From assembly GCA_050116035.1 (NCBI GenBank), contig JASFPJ010000090.1, positions 1 through 10,797 on the forward strand: a stretch of 10,797 nucleotides of DNA, in the 5' to 3' direction. Below the pieces are notes generated by a model, which saw nothing but the letters and a program-made list of their open reading frames with translations, was not told the DNA's origin and ran no database searches. Every line of letters starts with the position of its first letter. Positions within the stretch are counted from its first letter, which is position 1. The translations under genes were made by a program, and so were the position numbers. This document shows positions 1-7,130 of this stretch, in pieces. This DNA comes from SOIA01 sp050116035. GTDB lineage: Bacteria > Acidobacteriota > Aminicenantia > Aminicenantales > Aminicenantaceae.

Positions 1-2
1 AG

Positions 3-2522
3 ATCTATGCCGGAATATCGAAGCAGGTCGGAGTCCGTCCCGCGAAGATATGGTTATGGAAGCAGATTCTTAAGTCCATTCCTTCTTTTCTAGCTGATTC
101 ATTTTATTGGGGGGTTGTCATGTTAAATAATTATTTTAAAACAGCTATAAGGAATTTGAAGCGCTATAAAATTTATTCCTTCGTCAACATCACAGGGCTT
201 TCAGTGGGCCTGGCTTGCTGTATCCTTATAGCCTTATACATCCATTTTGAGTTGAGCTACGATGACTTTCATGAAAAAGCAGATAACATCTACAGGATTA
301 TAGAAATAGAGACTGAAAGCGGAAAAAAACAATACAGCGCTACCATTCCAGCTCCTTTAGCGCCCACTCTATCAGATGAGTTTCCCGAGATTATGCGTGT
401 GGTCAGGATATTTCATCCTTCCTGGATTGAAAAATGGAAAATATCCCATGAGGATAAAACTTTTTTTGAAGAAGATGTTTTCTTCGCAGATTCCGAAATT
501 CTTGATGTCTTTACTTTCCCGCTTGTCCAAGGTCATCAGAAAGATGCCCTTATTGAGCCATATTCCGCAATCATCACCAAAGAAATGGCTCAAAAGTACT
601 TTGGGCATTCCAATGCACTGGGTAAAGTATTGTCTATTCATGGAGTCCAGACAAAAATCACTGGAGTCATTCAGGATGTCCCTCCCAATTCCCATTTCCG
701 GTTTAAGTTTCTCATTTCGTTGGATACCTTAGAGAGCCCCGGATTCAGGAATGTGGTCCACGATATGCTCAACAACTGGAGGTCTCATAATTTTTATAGC
801 TATCTTCTCCTGCGCGAAGAGATCTCTTCGGTGAAGCTGGAAAAGAAATTCGTGCCTTTCCTGGAGAGGCATTTCAACACAAAAATAACAGATTTTGATT
901 TATACCTACAGCCTCTGAAAAAGGTCCATCTTTACTCAAACAATTTCAGTTATGACATCACAACTTCTAATAGTGATATTGCCTATGTCTATATTTTTTC
1001 CGCCATTGCTTTGTTTATACTGATTATTGCCTGTATTAATTACATGAACCTCACCACTGCACGGGCTGCAAACAAGGCCAAAGAAGTCGGAACGCGGAAG
1101 ATAGTCGGAGCGAGCCGGATACAGCTTATTCTACAGTTTTTGGGCGAGTCCATCATTCTCCTGTTTATCGCACTCGTGATTGCTTTACTGTTAGCTTCCC
1201 TAATGCTGCCGGTCCTTAATTCCCTTGCTGGCAGTGATTTCGCCATAGACTCTGAGAATCTCCTCTCCATCCTGGGTTTTTTAATCGCGGCATCGCTTAT
1301 TTTAGGTTTTGCGGCGGGTATCTATCCTGCCCTGTTTCTTTCAACTTTCCAACCTTTGCATTCTTTGCGCGGAAAATTATATACACGTGTGAGTAGGGTT
1401 CATTTTAGAAAAACGTTTGTAGTCGTCCAGTTTGCGATATCCATCTCATTGATTATTGGCACTCTATCCAGTCGAAATCAACTCAAGTACTGCATGAATA
1501 GGAATCTGGGTTTTGATAAAGAAAATGTGATCAGCATTCCTGTGAGAGATGTAAAAACAATCCTTGAATTTGATTCGGTCAAGGAGAATCTCCTCCGACA
1601 TCCTGAGATAATGAGTGTGGGTCGATCAAGCAGTTTGCCAGGGAAAACCCTGGGCCGCAGAGGTTTTCTCCCTGAAGGCAATGAATGGGCGCCCAGGTAT
1701 TCCATATTCGTGGACTACGATTTCATTCCCACAATGGGAATAGAGCTAAAAGAGGGAAGGAACTTTTCGAGAGAGTTCAGCACTGATGGTGAGGATGCCT
1801 ACATCATTAATGAAGCGGCAGCCGAAAAATTTGGCTGGGATTCAGCCGTGGGTAAGCGGCTTATTTGGAAGGGCGATCGGAATAGTAAAGGACAAGTCAT
1901 CGGTTTGGTGAAAAACTTCCATTTCAAATCACTCCATCAAAAGGTCGAGCCTGTTATTCTCCACATGCTTCCTGAGAGAAGTGGCTTCAGCTACATGACT
2001 ATAAAAATCAGGACCCAAAATATATTTTATCTTACGGGAGATATAAAGAATATATGGGAAAGATTTTTTCCAGGTATCCCCTTTGAGTTCTTTTTCCTGG
2101 ACGAGCATTTGAATAGACTGTATGCTGCAGAAATAAGGCTGAGCAGAGTCTCTGGGATATTCACTTTTTTGTCCATATTTATTGCCAGTCTCGGAGTGTT
2201 TGGCCTTGCCTCATATATAACAGAACAACGAACAAAGGAAATCGGAATCAGGAAAGTGCTCGGTGCCACTTCAATGAGTATTGTGATCCTCCTTTCAAAA
2301 GAATTCACTAAGCTGGTTATTCTTTCAAACATTATTGCCTGGCCGATGGCCTATTATGTGACTCATAGGTGGCTTCAGAATTTTGCCTACAGAATCGACT
2401 TGAGCATTGGAATATTTTTGTTAGCTAGCTTTTTAACAGTGACTATTACTTTGTTATCGGTGGCGTATCAATCGGTTAAAGCTTCTGTCATCAACCCAGC
2501 CTGTGCTCTCCGGTATGAATAA
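3..2522 (+). CDS. FtsX/MacB-family ABC transporter permease with C-terminal part of a permease prefix domain (5' end outside window)
   Basis: Integral inner-membrane subunit of a MacB-type (type VII) ABC transporter, which moves or extracts substrates on the periplasmic side while a separate ATPase hydrolyses ATP. Counting from the ATG at 120 (800 residues): first membrane helix at about 21-43; periplasmic MacB-PCD domain with ELSYDDFHEKADNIYRI (44-60), TFPLVQG and a YSAIITKEMAQKYFG segment; FtsX core with helices at about 288-310, 340-365 and 383-408 and the coupling sequence AKEVGTRKIVGAS (320-332); a second half starting with a helix at about 432-449, a second periplasmic domain, the coupling motif TKEIGIRKVLGAT (705-717) and final helices. 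The frame is open without a stop from position 3. The 39 upstream codons (IYAGISKQVG..., then WLWKQILKSIP and SFYWGVV) resemble the conserved end of the prefix domain that precedes such permeases, so ATG 120 is probably internal. The G-run at 109-114 could still act as a ribosome binding site. No ATPase lies next to it here. The family is certain; the true start is inferred. Confidence 0.9.
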   Translation: MYAGISKQVGVRPAKIWLWKQILKSIPSFLADSFYWGVVMLNNYFKTAIRNLKRYKIYSFVNITGLSVGLACCILIALYIHFELSYDDFHEKADNIYRIIEIETESGKKQYSATIPAPLAPTLSDEFPEIMRVVRIFHPSWIEKWKISHEDKTFFEEDVFFADSEILDVFTFPLVQGHQKDALIEPYSAIITKEMAQKYFGHSNALGKVLSIHGVQTKITGVIQDVPPNSHFRFKFLISLDTLESPGFRNVVHDMLNNWRSHNFYSYLLLREEISSVKLEKKFVPFLERHFNTKITDFDLYLQPLKKVHLYSNNFSYDITTSNSDIAYVYIFSAIALFILIIACINYMNLTTARAANKAKEVGTRKIVGASRIQLILQFLGESIILLFIALVIALLLASLMLPVLNSLAGSDFAIDSENLLSILGFLIAASLILGFAAGIYPALFLSTFQPLHSLRGKLYTRVSRVHFRKTFVVVQFAISISLIIGTLSSRNQLKYCMNRNLGFDKENVISIPVRDVKTILEFDSVKENLLRHPEIMSVGRSSSLPGKTLGRRGFLPEGNEWAPRYSIFVDYDFIPTMGIELKEGRNFSREFSTDGEDAYIINEAAAEKFGWDSAVGKRLIWKGDRNSKGQVIGLVKNFHFKSLHQKVEPVILHMLPERSGFSYMTIKIRTQNIFYLTGDIKNIWERFFPGIPFEFFFLDEHLNRLYAAEIRLSRVSGIFTFLSIFIASLGVFGLASYITEQRTKEIGIRKVLGATSMSIVILLSKEFTKLVILSNIIAWPMAYYVTHRWLQNFAYRIDLSIGIFLLASFLTVTITLLSVAYQSVKASVINPACALRYE

Positions 2523-2596
2523 TTATCTGGCGATCGACAATTAAATAGACAGATAAATAGCCAGTCCAAAATCAAAGGATTCAGCATTTCCAAAAA

Positions 2597-2633
2597 AAAG
2601 CGGGGCCTTTTTAAAAGAGTCGTCCCCCCCTTT
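2597..2633. terminator. Bidirectional intrinsic terminator-like hairpin between convergent genes
   Basis: It lies in the 165-base gap between the permease stop (2522) and the kinase stop (2688). The left arm AAAGCGGGG (2597-2605) pairs with CCCCCCCTTT (2624-2633), with one C-C mismatch or a shifted register. Read on the minus strand the stem is followed by GC and then eight T (2599-2592), a good rho-independent tail for the regulator-kinase operon. Read on the plus strand the tail is TTTATTCTTC, which is weaker. The rest of the gap holds nothing I recognise. Confidence 0.6.
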
Positions 2634-2687
2634 ATTCTTCAATAAAAATGATTGTCTAGTGAAAGAAGGAGTATAAAAATTCGAGAT

Positions 2688-4043
2688 TTAAAATCTTAGT
2701 GTAAAAATTGTCCTGACATCCGGCTCAGAAATGGCGCTGATTGACCCATGATGCAAGCGTATGATTTGACGAGACAGGCTGAGGCCGATGCCTGAGCCTT
2801 CTTCTTTTGTTGAAAAGAAAGGAATGAATATTTTTTCCAGGTTTTCCTCTGAAATCCCTGGCCCGTTATCCACTACCTGGATGATGATTCTCCCCCTTCC
2901 ATCCATAAGGGCATTGAGCTCTATTTGAGATTTTTTTCGCTTTTCCACAGCTTGAAAGGCATTCAACATGAGATTGATCAAAACTTGTTCGATGAGTTCG
3001 GGGTCTGCAGTGAGTTCGAGACTCTCTGGCTCAACGCTGATTTTGAAGCGGATTGAATTCTTCTCGATATTGGCCTGCATAAGCTTCCGGATTCGGTCGA
3101 AAAGCTCTTTTATGGAAAAGATTTGAAAGTTAGGCTTTGGAATCAGAGCTAAATTTCTGTAGGCATCCACAAAATGAAGGAGTCCCTGGCTTCGTTTCTG
3201 GATAGTCTGAAGCGCTTGCTGGATATCTTTGAGTGCCTCATTCTGAAATTTATCGCTTTTGATTTTCTTGCCATAGGCATCCCTGATCAGCCCACTAATC
3301 GTAGACGTCAGGGAAGCTATGGGTGTGATCGAGTTCATGATTTCATGAGTGAGCACTCGTATGAGCTTCTGCCAGGCTTCCATTTCTTTTTCTTCCAGTT
3401 CGCTGTGGATATTCTGTATGGAAACCAATGAGTAATTTAGCCCTCTCAATTTGAATTCTGTGGCATAGAGAGCTAAATGGAGCAATTCGTTCTCATCTTC
3501 GACTTTCACTAAAGCGCTTTCTCTGGATTTCAAGCGCAGCATTGTGTCGACTAGAGTCTTGCTGAAAGACTCGAGGGATTTAATGTTTTTGAGCCGCGGG
3601 ACTCTTAAAAGGCGTTTGGCTGCAGTGTTTATCAATTCGACATACCCGTCCGGTTGAAAAGCAATCAAGCCTATGCCCACATGTTGGACAACGGTCTGTA
3701 AATACCGGAAATGCTCCTCCTTATCCGCTCGTGTTTTTCGGAAGGCATTCATAACTTCTGTGAGAGCTACTTTCAGCGCATCAAAAGAAGAGCCAAATTT
3801 TTTATCCATGAAAGTTTGAGAGAAGTCTTGGTATTTGATGGATTGGAAGAAACGAGCTAAATCTCTGTTTGTCTTTTCAACATAATGGATAAGTCCGTAG
3901 ATTTGATACAGAATTATGGCCCCGAGAATAATAAGAGCCGTGTATAAATTTGTTCGGAAAAGGAGGTAGAAAAAAAGGCTGATTGTCACTCCGATAAAGA
4001 GAACTCGGATGATGCAGTTGATCCTGAATCGCTTAAAGACCAT
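2688..4043 (-). CDS. NtrY-like membrane sensor histidine kinase
   Basis: Kinase partner of the upstream response regulator: it should autophosphorylate on histidine and pass the phosphate to Asp56 of that protein. From the chosen start it has 451 residues. Two membrane helices (about 11-29 and 33-53) are separated by only a few residues, so there is no real periplasmic sensor domain. A linker follows, then a PAS-like region (about 112-212), the dimerisation/phosphoacceptor helix with His233 in LTHEIMNSITPI, and a HATPase domain with the N box around LINLMLNAFQAV (355-366), G1 VDNGPG (391-396), the F box IPFFSTK and G2 GSGIGL (416-421). The frame is open further upstream, to 4250, but that part only overlaps the regulator's DNA-binding domain in another frame. 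The ATG at 4043 gives MVFKRFR followed directly by the first helix, and overlaps the regulator stop by 11 bases, implying translational coupling. No strong Shine-Dalgarno is visible there. The signal sensed is unknown, probably membrane-borne or cytosolic. Confidence 0.93.
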   Translation of the reverse strand: MVFKRFRINCIIRVLFIGVTISLFFYLLFRTNLYTALIILGAIILYQIYGLIHYVEKTNRDLARFFQSIKYQDFSQTFMDKKFGSSFDALKVALTEVMNAFRKTRADKEEHFRYLQTVVQHVGIGLIAFQPDGYVELINTAAKRLLRVPRLKNIKSLESFSKTLVDTMLRLKSRESALVKVEDENELLHLALYATEFKLRGLNYSLVSIQNIHSELEEKEMEAWQKLIRVLTHEIMNSITPIASLTSTISGLIRDAYGKKIKSDKFQNEALKDIQQALQTIQKRSQGLLHFVDAYRNLALIPKPNFQIFSIKELFDRIRKLMQANIEKNSIRFKISVEPESLELTADPELIEQVLINLMLNAFQAVEKRKKSQIELNALMDGRGRIIIQVVDNGPGISEENLEKIFIPFFSTKEEGSGIGLSLSRQIIRLHHGSISAISEPDVRTIFTLRF

Positions 4044-5409
4044 ATTTTTCGAATCTTCGGTATAAAGACGTTCGGGATAATCCCAGCTCTTTGGCTGCGT
4101 GGCTGATATTGCCGGCGTGTTTACTGAGAGCTTTCCGGATGACCATCTTTTCAATCTCCTCAAGATTGAAATCATCAAAAACCATGCCATCTTCTTTGGT
4201 TCCAGTAGAAGGGAAGAAAAAGTCCGAAGGTTGCAGCGCTGTGGAATCACTCATGATAACTGCCCGTTCTATCGCATGCTGGAGTTCTCTGACATTTCCT
4301 GGCCAAGGATATTTCTCCACTCGTTTGATAGTCGCAGGGCTCACTCTTTTTAACGGTTTGTTGTATTTCTTACAGTAAATTTTAAGGAAATGATTCAGCA
4401 ACAAGGGAATATCTTCGACTCGTTCTTTCAAAGAGGGCATATGAATTTCGACAGTGTTGATTCTGTACAGCAGGTCCTGGCGGAATTTATTTTCTGCAAC
4501 CAATTCATGAACAGGCAGGTTAGTGGCACAGATTAGGCGGACATCAATGGGGATATGTTTATTGGAGCCCAGGCGAATAACCATGCGATTCTCCAGAACT
4601 GTCAACAGCTTTGCCTGGAGAGTTAAAGGCAGATTACAGATTTCATCAAGAAAAAGAGTTCCTCCAGATGCGATCTCAAAACGTCCCGCCCGGTCTTCTC
4701 TCGCATCCGTGAACGCTCCCTTTACGTGACCGAATAGTTCACTCTCGAAAAGAGTTTCGCTCACGGCACCCATATCCACACTGATAAAGACTTCATCCGC
4801 CCGCTGTGATTGGCGATGCAATTCGCGGGCAACCAATTCTTTACCGGTTCCGTTTTCTCCGAGTATCAGTACATTCGCATCTGTTTTCGCCACTTTTTGG
4901 ATGGAAACGAACACTTTTTCCATGGCCGGGCTCTGTCCTATGAAATCGTGAAAAGGCTGGTCGAGATCTGCGCTGAGCTGTTTTTGGCGGGAACGGAGGT
5001 TATCCGCTTCTATTCGGGACCGTCTGAGATGAATAGCCGAGGAAACAGTGGCGATGAGCTTCTCGTTCTGCCAAGGTTTGAGGACAAAATCAGTCGCTCC
5101 CTCTTTTATTGCCCGGACAGCCATTGAAACGTCTCCAAAAGCGGTGATAGGGACGATCACTGCCGCCGGATCGACCTCGAGAATCTTGTTTAACCACTCG
5201 AAGCCTTCTTTTCCGCTCGTGGCCCCCTTTGCGAAATTCATATCCAAGAGAATCACGTCGTATGCATTGTTTTTCATGAGAGAGGGGATGATTTTCGGAT
5301 TCTTTTCTGTATCTACCTGGCCAACATGTTTTTTAAGGAGAAGCCGTGCCGCATGGAGGATATCTTCATCATCATCGACTATGAGTATTTTTCCTTTCTT
5401 TTTATCCAT
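4033..5409 (-). CDS. NtrC-family sigma-54-dependent response regulator
   Basis: Phosphorylation-controlled activator (bacterial enhancer-binding protein) that remodels sigma-54 RNA polymerase by ATP hydrolysis. The 458 residues have the full three-domain layout. The receiver (about 6-122) has acidic Asp12/Asp13, phosphoacceptor Asp56 in LLDMNF, Thr89 and Lys111 in LKPW. The AAA+ domain (about 155-390) has Walker A GENGTGKE (184-191), a sigma-54 contact loop GAFTDA (231-236, a natural variant of GAFTGA), Walker B TLFLDE (251-256) and the RQDLLYRIN arginine-finger region (310-318). The Fis-type helix-turn-helix (about 432-456) contains ISHAAKELGLSRTSLYRRFEKYG. The start is ATG 5409 with a modest AAAGGG ribosome binding site (5423-5418, 8 bases upstream). 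It is first in an operon with the histidine kinase and divergent from the adaptor-ATPase genes. The intervening region carries two sigma-54 promoters and a palindrome, so the likely targets are its own operon and the transporter. The family call is secure; the targets are inferred. Confidence 0.96.
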   Translation of the reverse strand: MDKKKGKILIVDDDEDILHAARLLLKKHVGQVDTEKNPKIIPSLMKNNAYDVILLDMNFAKGATSGKEGFEWLNKILEVDPAAVIVPITAFGDVSMAVRAIKEGATDFVLKPWQNEKLIATVSSAIHLRRSRIEADNLRSRQKQLSADLDQPFHDFIGQSPAMEKVFVSIQKVAKTDANVLILGENGTGKELVARELHRQSQRADEVFISVDMGAVSETLFESELFGHVKGAFTDAREDRAGRFEIASGGTLFLDEICNLPLTLQAKLLTVLENRMVIRLGSNKHIPIDVRLICATNLPVHELVAENKFRQDLLYRINTVEIHMPSLKERVEDIPLLLNHFLKIYCKKYNKPLKRVSPATIKRVEKYPWPGNVRELQHAIERAVIMSDSTALQPSDFFFPSTGTKEDGMVFDDFNLEEIEKMVIRKALSKHAGNISHAAKELGLSRTSLYRRFEKYGL

Positions 5410-5435
5410 GAGTTTAACCCTTTATCATTGAAATT

Positions 5436-5444
5436 ATTATACCA
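5436..5444 (-). promoter_or_regulatory. Extended -10 (sigma-70 type) promoter for the regulator-kinase operon
   Basis: Read on the minus strand the bases are TGGTATAAT: a perfect TATAAT preceded by the TGn extension. No clear -35 hexamer is seen, which is usual for extended -10 promoters. Transcription would start near 5429, about 20 bases before the regulator ATG, leaving room for its AAAGGG site. It would give low constitutive expression beside the sigma-54 promoter further upstream. Confidence 0.45.
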
Positions 5445-5506
5445 AAACAAGGGTCTAAAATCTTTTCTAGCCCTTTTTCATCATTTCAGGTCCTTAGAAT
5501 TAGCCT

Positions 5507-5522
5507 TGCAAAATACGTGCCC
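5507..5522 (-). promoter_or_regulatory. Sigma-54 (-24/-12) promoter reading into the regulator-kinase operon
   Basis: The minus strand reads GGGCACGTATTTTGCA, against the consensus TGGCACGNNNNTTGCW. Only the first base differs. The key GG (5521-5520) and GC (5509-5508) doublets are exactly ten bases apart, as sigma-54 requires. The start of transcription would lie near 5496, about 87 bases before the regulator ATG. It implies that the regulator activates its own operon. Confidence 0.7.
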
Positions 5523-5599
5523 TTTTGAATAAAACTGAAATTTTCTCCTATTTTCCTGAAAGAACCTGCCCTTTTCCTCCTGTCGAATCCGAGGAGAAC

Positions 5600-5615
5600 T
5601 GTTCGATATCGTACA
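5600..5615. promoter_or_regulatory. Candidate enhancer (activator binding site), 16-bp imperfect palindrome
   Basis: TGTTCGATATCGTACA is symmetric at 14 of 16 positions (core CGATATCG, outer TGT/ACA, one mismatched pair). Its centre, 5607.5, lies within one base of the midpoint between the -12 elements of the two divergent sigma-54 promoters, so it is about 110 bases upstream of both predicted starts, a normal distance for an NtrC-type enhancer. A possible partial second site, CGAACA, lies at 5632-5637. Binding by the neighbouring response regulator is inferred. Confidence 0.5.
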
Positions 5616-5691
5616 TCTTCTGTCATACCAGCGAACACTTTTTTCATGGGTTTTGGCAACCGTTTTGTCATTCTCTCCGTAAAATCAATAA

Positions 5692-5707
5692 TGGCACATT
5701 TATTGCT
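5692..5707 (+). promoter_or_regulatory. Consensus sigma-54 (-24/-12) promoter of the adaptor-ATPase-permease operon
   Basis: TGGCAC at 5692-5697, five bases (ATTTA), then TTGCT at 5703-5707 match TGGCAC-N5-TTGCW at every specified base. GG (5693-5694) and GC (5705-5706) are ten bases apart. The start of transcription would lie near 5718, about 88 bases before the adaptor ATG. Together with the sigma-54 activator encoded next door this is strong evidence for how the transporter operon is controlled. Confidence 0.88.
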
Positions 5708-5728
5708 ATTAAGCTCATAGGAGTAGAA

Positions 5729-5803
5729 ATGCACAGGAATTTTTGTATGAGTTTGACATTTCAAGCTGAAAGGATTCATGAGATATTCAAGTATGGAGGA
5801 TAA
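5729..5803 (+). CDS. Possible 24-codon leader ORF upstream of the adaptor gene
   Basis: The ORF begins MHRNFCMSLTFQ and ends EIFKYGG. It has a proper ribosome binding site (TAGGAG, 5718-5723, five bases before the ATG) that falls at the very start of the transcript expected from the sigma-54 promoter. Its last two glycine codons (GGAGGA, 5795-5800) are the adaptor's own ribosome binding site, and its stop lies two bases before the adaptor ATG. Ribosomes translating it would therefore arrive on the adaptor start, so it may serve coupling or translational control rather than make a functional peptide. It could also be chance. Confidence 0.35.
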   Translation: MHRNFCMSLTFQAERIHEIFKYGG

Positions 5804-5805
5804 AA

Positions 5806-7062
5806 ATGGGAATGGATCGTAAAATCAAGAAGAAGAAATGGCCACCCAAAAAAATTGCCATGTATACAGTCGCAGGACTATTCATCATTGTCGTTCTTTA
5901 TGTGCTTCTTTTCAAGATGAGTAAATCCACGCTCAACGTTAGAGCAGAGAGGTTGACCATTTCCACCGTAGAAAGAGGTCCTTTTCAAGAATACATCCCT
6001 GTGGTCGGAACTGTCCTTCCGATCTATCAACATTTTTTAACGGCTGACGAAGGAGGAAGGGTGGAGGAGATTTATGTGATCGCCGGGACAATGGTCGAGA
6101 AAGGAGATGCGATTCTAAAGCTGGCTAACACCAATCTCATTATCGATATTATGTGGAGGGAGGCTGAGTTGTTCCGAGCCAGCGATAACCTGCGCAGCAC
6201 TAGACTTTCCATGGAACAATATCGACTGCGGTTGTCACAAGAACTTGCGGATATTGAGAGCAGACTTCAGCAGCAGAAACGCATCTATGAGAGATACAAT
6301 GAGCTTGTCAAGGACGATTTGATCGCCCAGCATGAGTTTGAAATTGCTAAAGATCAGTACGATTATTTGGTCAGGTTGAAGGAATTGACCGTTGAGAGCC
6401 AGAAAAGTGATCTCAAGTTTCGTCAGGCGCAAATCGACGCGTTGGAAGACTCGTTGGATCGAATGGAGTCAAACCTCGTTGTGCTCAAGCAAAAACAGGA
6501 TAATCTGACTATAAAGGCACCTATCTCCGGTCATCTCACCGCACTCGAAGCGGAAATTGGAGAATCCAAGTCGCCCGGTCAGGAAATAGGGCAAATCGAT
6601 GTACTCGAAGGATTTAAAGTCAGAGCGGGAATCGACGAGCACTATATCGCTCGGATCGAGAGAGACCGAACCGGGCAGTACGAATTTGCAGGTCAAACAG
6701 GGAAGCTGATCGTCAAACAAATTTATCCTGAGGTGCGGGATAACAGGTTTGAAGTGGATATGGAGTTTGTGGGAAAGGAGCCTGGAGGGATAAGGCGGGG
6801 ACTCACTCTCCATATCAAGCTGGAATTAGGGGATATCGCTGAATCTCTTCTTTTGCCGAGAGGTGGTTTTGAACAGACAACCGGAGGAAATTGGGTGTAT
6901 GTGCTGGATGAATCAGAGAGTATTGCGACGAAACGAAGAATCAAAGTGAACAGGTACAATCCCGATTTTTATGAGGTGCTTGAAGGATTAATTCCCGGGG
7001 AACGGGTCATCACCTCATCCTATGAAAGCTTCGGCAATATGGAAAGATTAGTCCTGAAATAA
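5806..7062 (+). CDS. Periplasmic adaptor (membrane fusion protein) of a MacA/HlyD-type ABC exporter
   Basis: This 418-residue protein should sit in the periplasm, anchored in the inner membrane, and link the permease to an outer membrane channel or substrate. A basic N terminus (RKIKKKKWPPKK) leads into one membrane helix at about 18-37. A split biotinyl-lipoyl domain follows (about 76-110, with GGRVEEIYVIAGTMVEKGDAIL, and 236-265, with IKAPISGHLTALEAEIGE). The halves are separated by a long helical coiled-coil hairpin (about 113-235) rich in Glu, Arg and Gln. A beta-barrel domain (about 268-342) and a membrane-proximal domain with LLLPRGGF and the terminal LEGLIPGERVITSSYESF complete it. The start is fixed by GGAGGA at 5795-5800, five bases before the ATG. 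It is the first large gene after the sigma-54 promoter, and the ATPase follows 68 bases later. The long hairpin suits docking to a TolC-like protein, none of which is encoded in the window. Confidence 0.93.
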   Translation: MGMDRKIKKKKWPPKKIAMYTVAGLFIIVVLYVLLFKMSKSTLNVRAERLTISTVERGPFQEYIPVVGTVLPIYQHFLTADEGGRVEEIYVIAGTMVEKGDAILKLANTNLIIDIMWREAELFRASDNLRSTRLSMEQYRLRLSQELADIESRLQQQKRIYERYNELVKDDLIAQHEFEIAKDQYDYLVRLKELTVESQKSDLKFRQAQIDALEDSLDRMESNLVVLKQKQDNLTIKAPISGHLTALEAEIGESKSPGQEIGQIDVLEGFKVRAGIDEHYIARIERDRTGQYEFAGQTGKLIVKQIYPEVRDNRFEVDMEFVGKEPGGIRRGLTLHIKLELGDIAESLLLPRGGFEQTTGGNWVYVLDESESIATKRRIKVNRYNPDFYEVLEGLIPGERVITSSYESFGNMERLVLK

Positions 7063-7130
7063 TGCAAAAAAATACAGTCGGTCAATTTTCAATAAGAATA
7101 AAAATTCAAAAAATTTGTAGGAGGATTTAA

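Larger units (their letters stand above)
5410..5805. other. Divergent regulatory region between regulator and transporter operons
   Basis: This 396-base AT-rich stretch separates the two divergent operons. In order it holds the regulator's ribosome binding site, an extended -10 box (5444-5436, minus), a leftward sigma-54 promoter (5522-5507), a palindromic candidate activator site (5600-5615), a rightward sigma-54 promoter (5692-5707) and a short leader ORF (5729-5803). Longer open frames cross it on both strands (5525-5803 plus, 5486-5779 minus), but they run through the promoter elements, lack ribosome binding sites and resemble nothing, so I do not call them. Confidence 0.7.

Noticed and set aside
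2684..2696. AT-rich palindrome AGATTT-A-AAATCT at the kinase stop codon
   Set aside because: Low-complexity symmetry in AT-rich sequence at the gene end; the G/C-rich stem at 2597-2633 is the convincing terminator.
4044..4250. N-terminal extension of the histidine kinase reading frame from an upstream ATG at 4250
   Set aside because: These 69 codons overlap the DNA-binding domain of the response regulator in another frame and resemble no kinase sequence. ATG 4043 leads directly into the first membrane helix.
4694..4720. GAFTDA instead of GAFTGA in the regulator as a defect
   Set aside because: Asp at this place is a common natural variant in this branch of NtrC-like activators, and all other catalytic motifs are intact.
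5654..5669. Third sigma-54-like element, TGGCAA-N5-TTGTC, plus strand
   Set aside because: The essential -12 GC is GT and the -24 part is degraded. The consensus element 38 bases downstream is a far better candidate.
5486..5779. 97-codon minus-strand frame across the divergent region
   Set aside because: It covers both sigma-54 promoters, has no recognisable protein features and no good ribosome binding site.
5525..5803. 92-codon plus-strand frame across the divergent region
   Set aside because: It starts at a TTG without a ribosome binding site and runs through the palindrome and the rightward promoter. Only its last 24 codons, from ATG 5729, have a supporting ribosome binding site.
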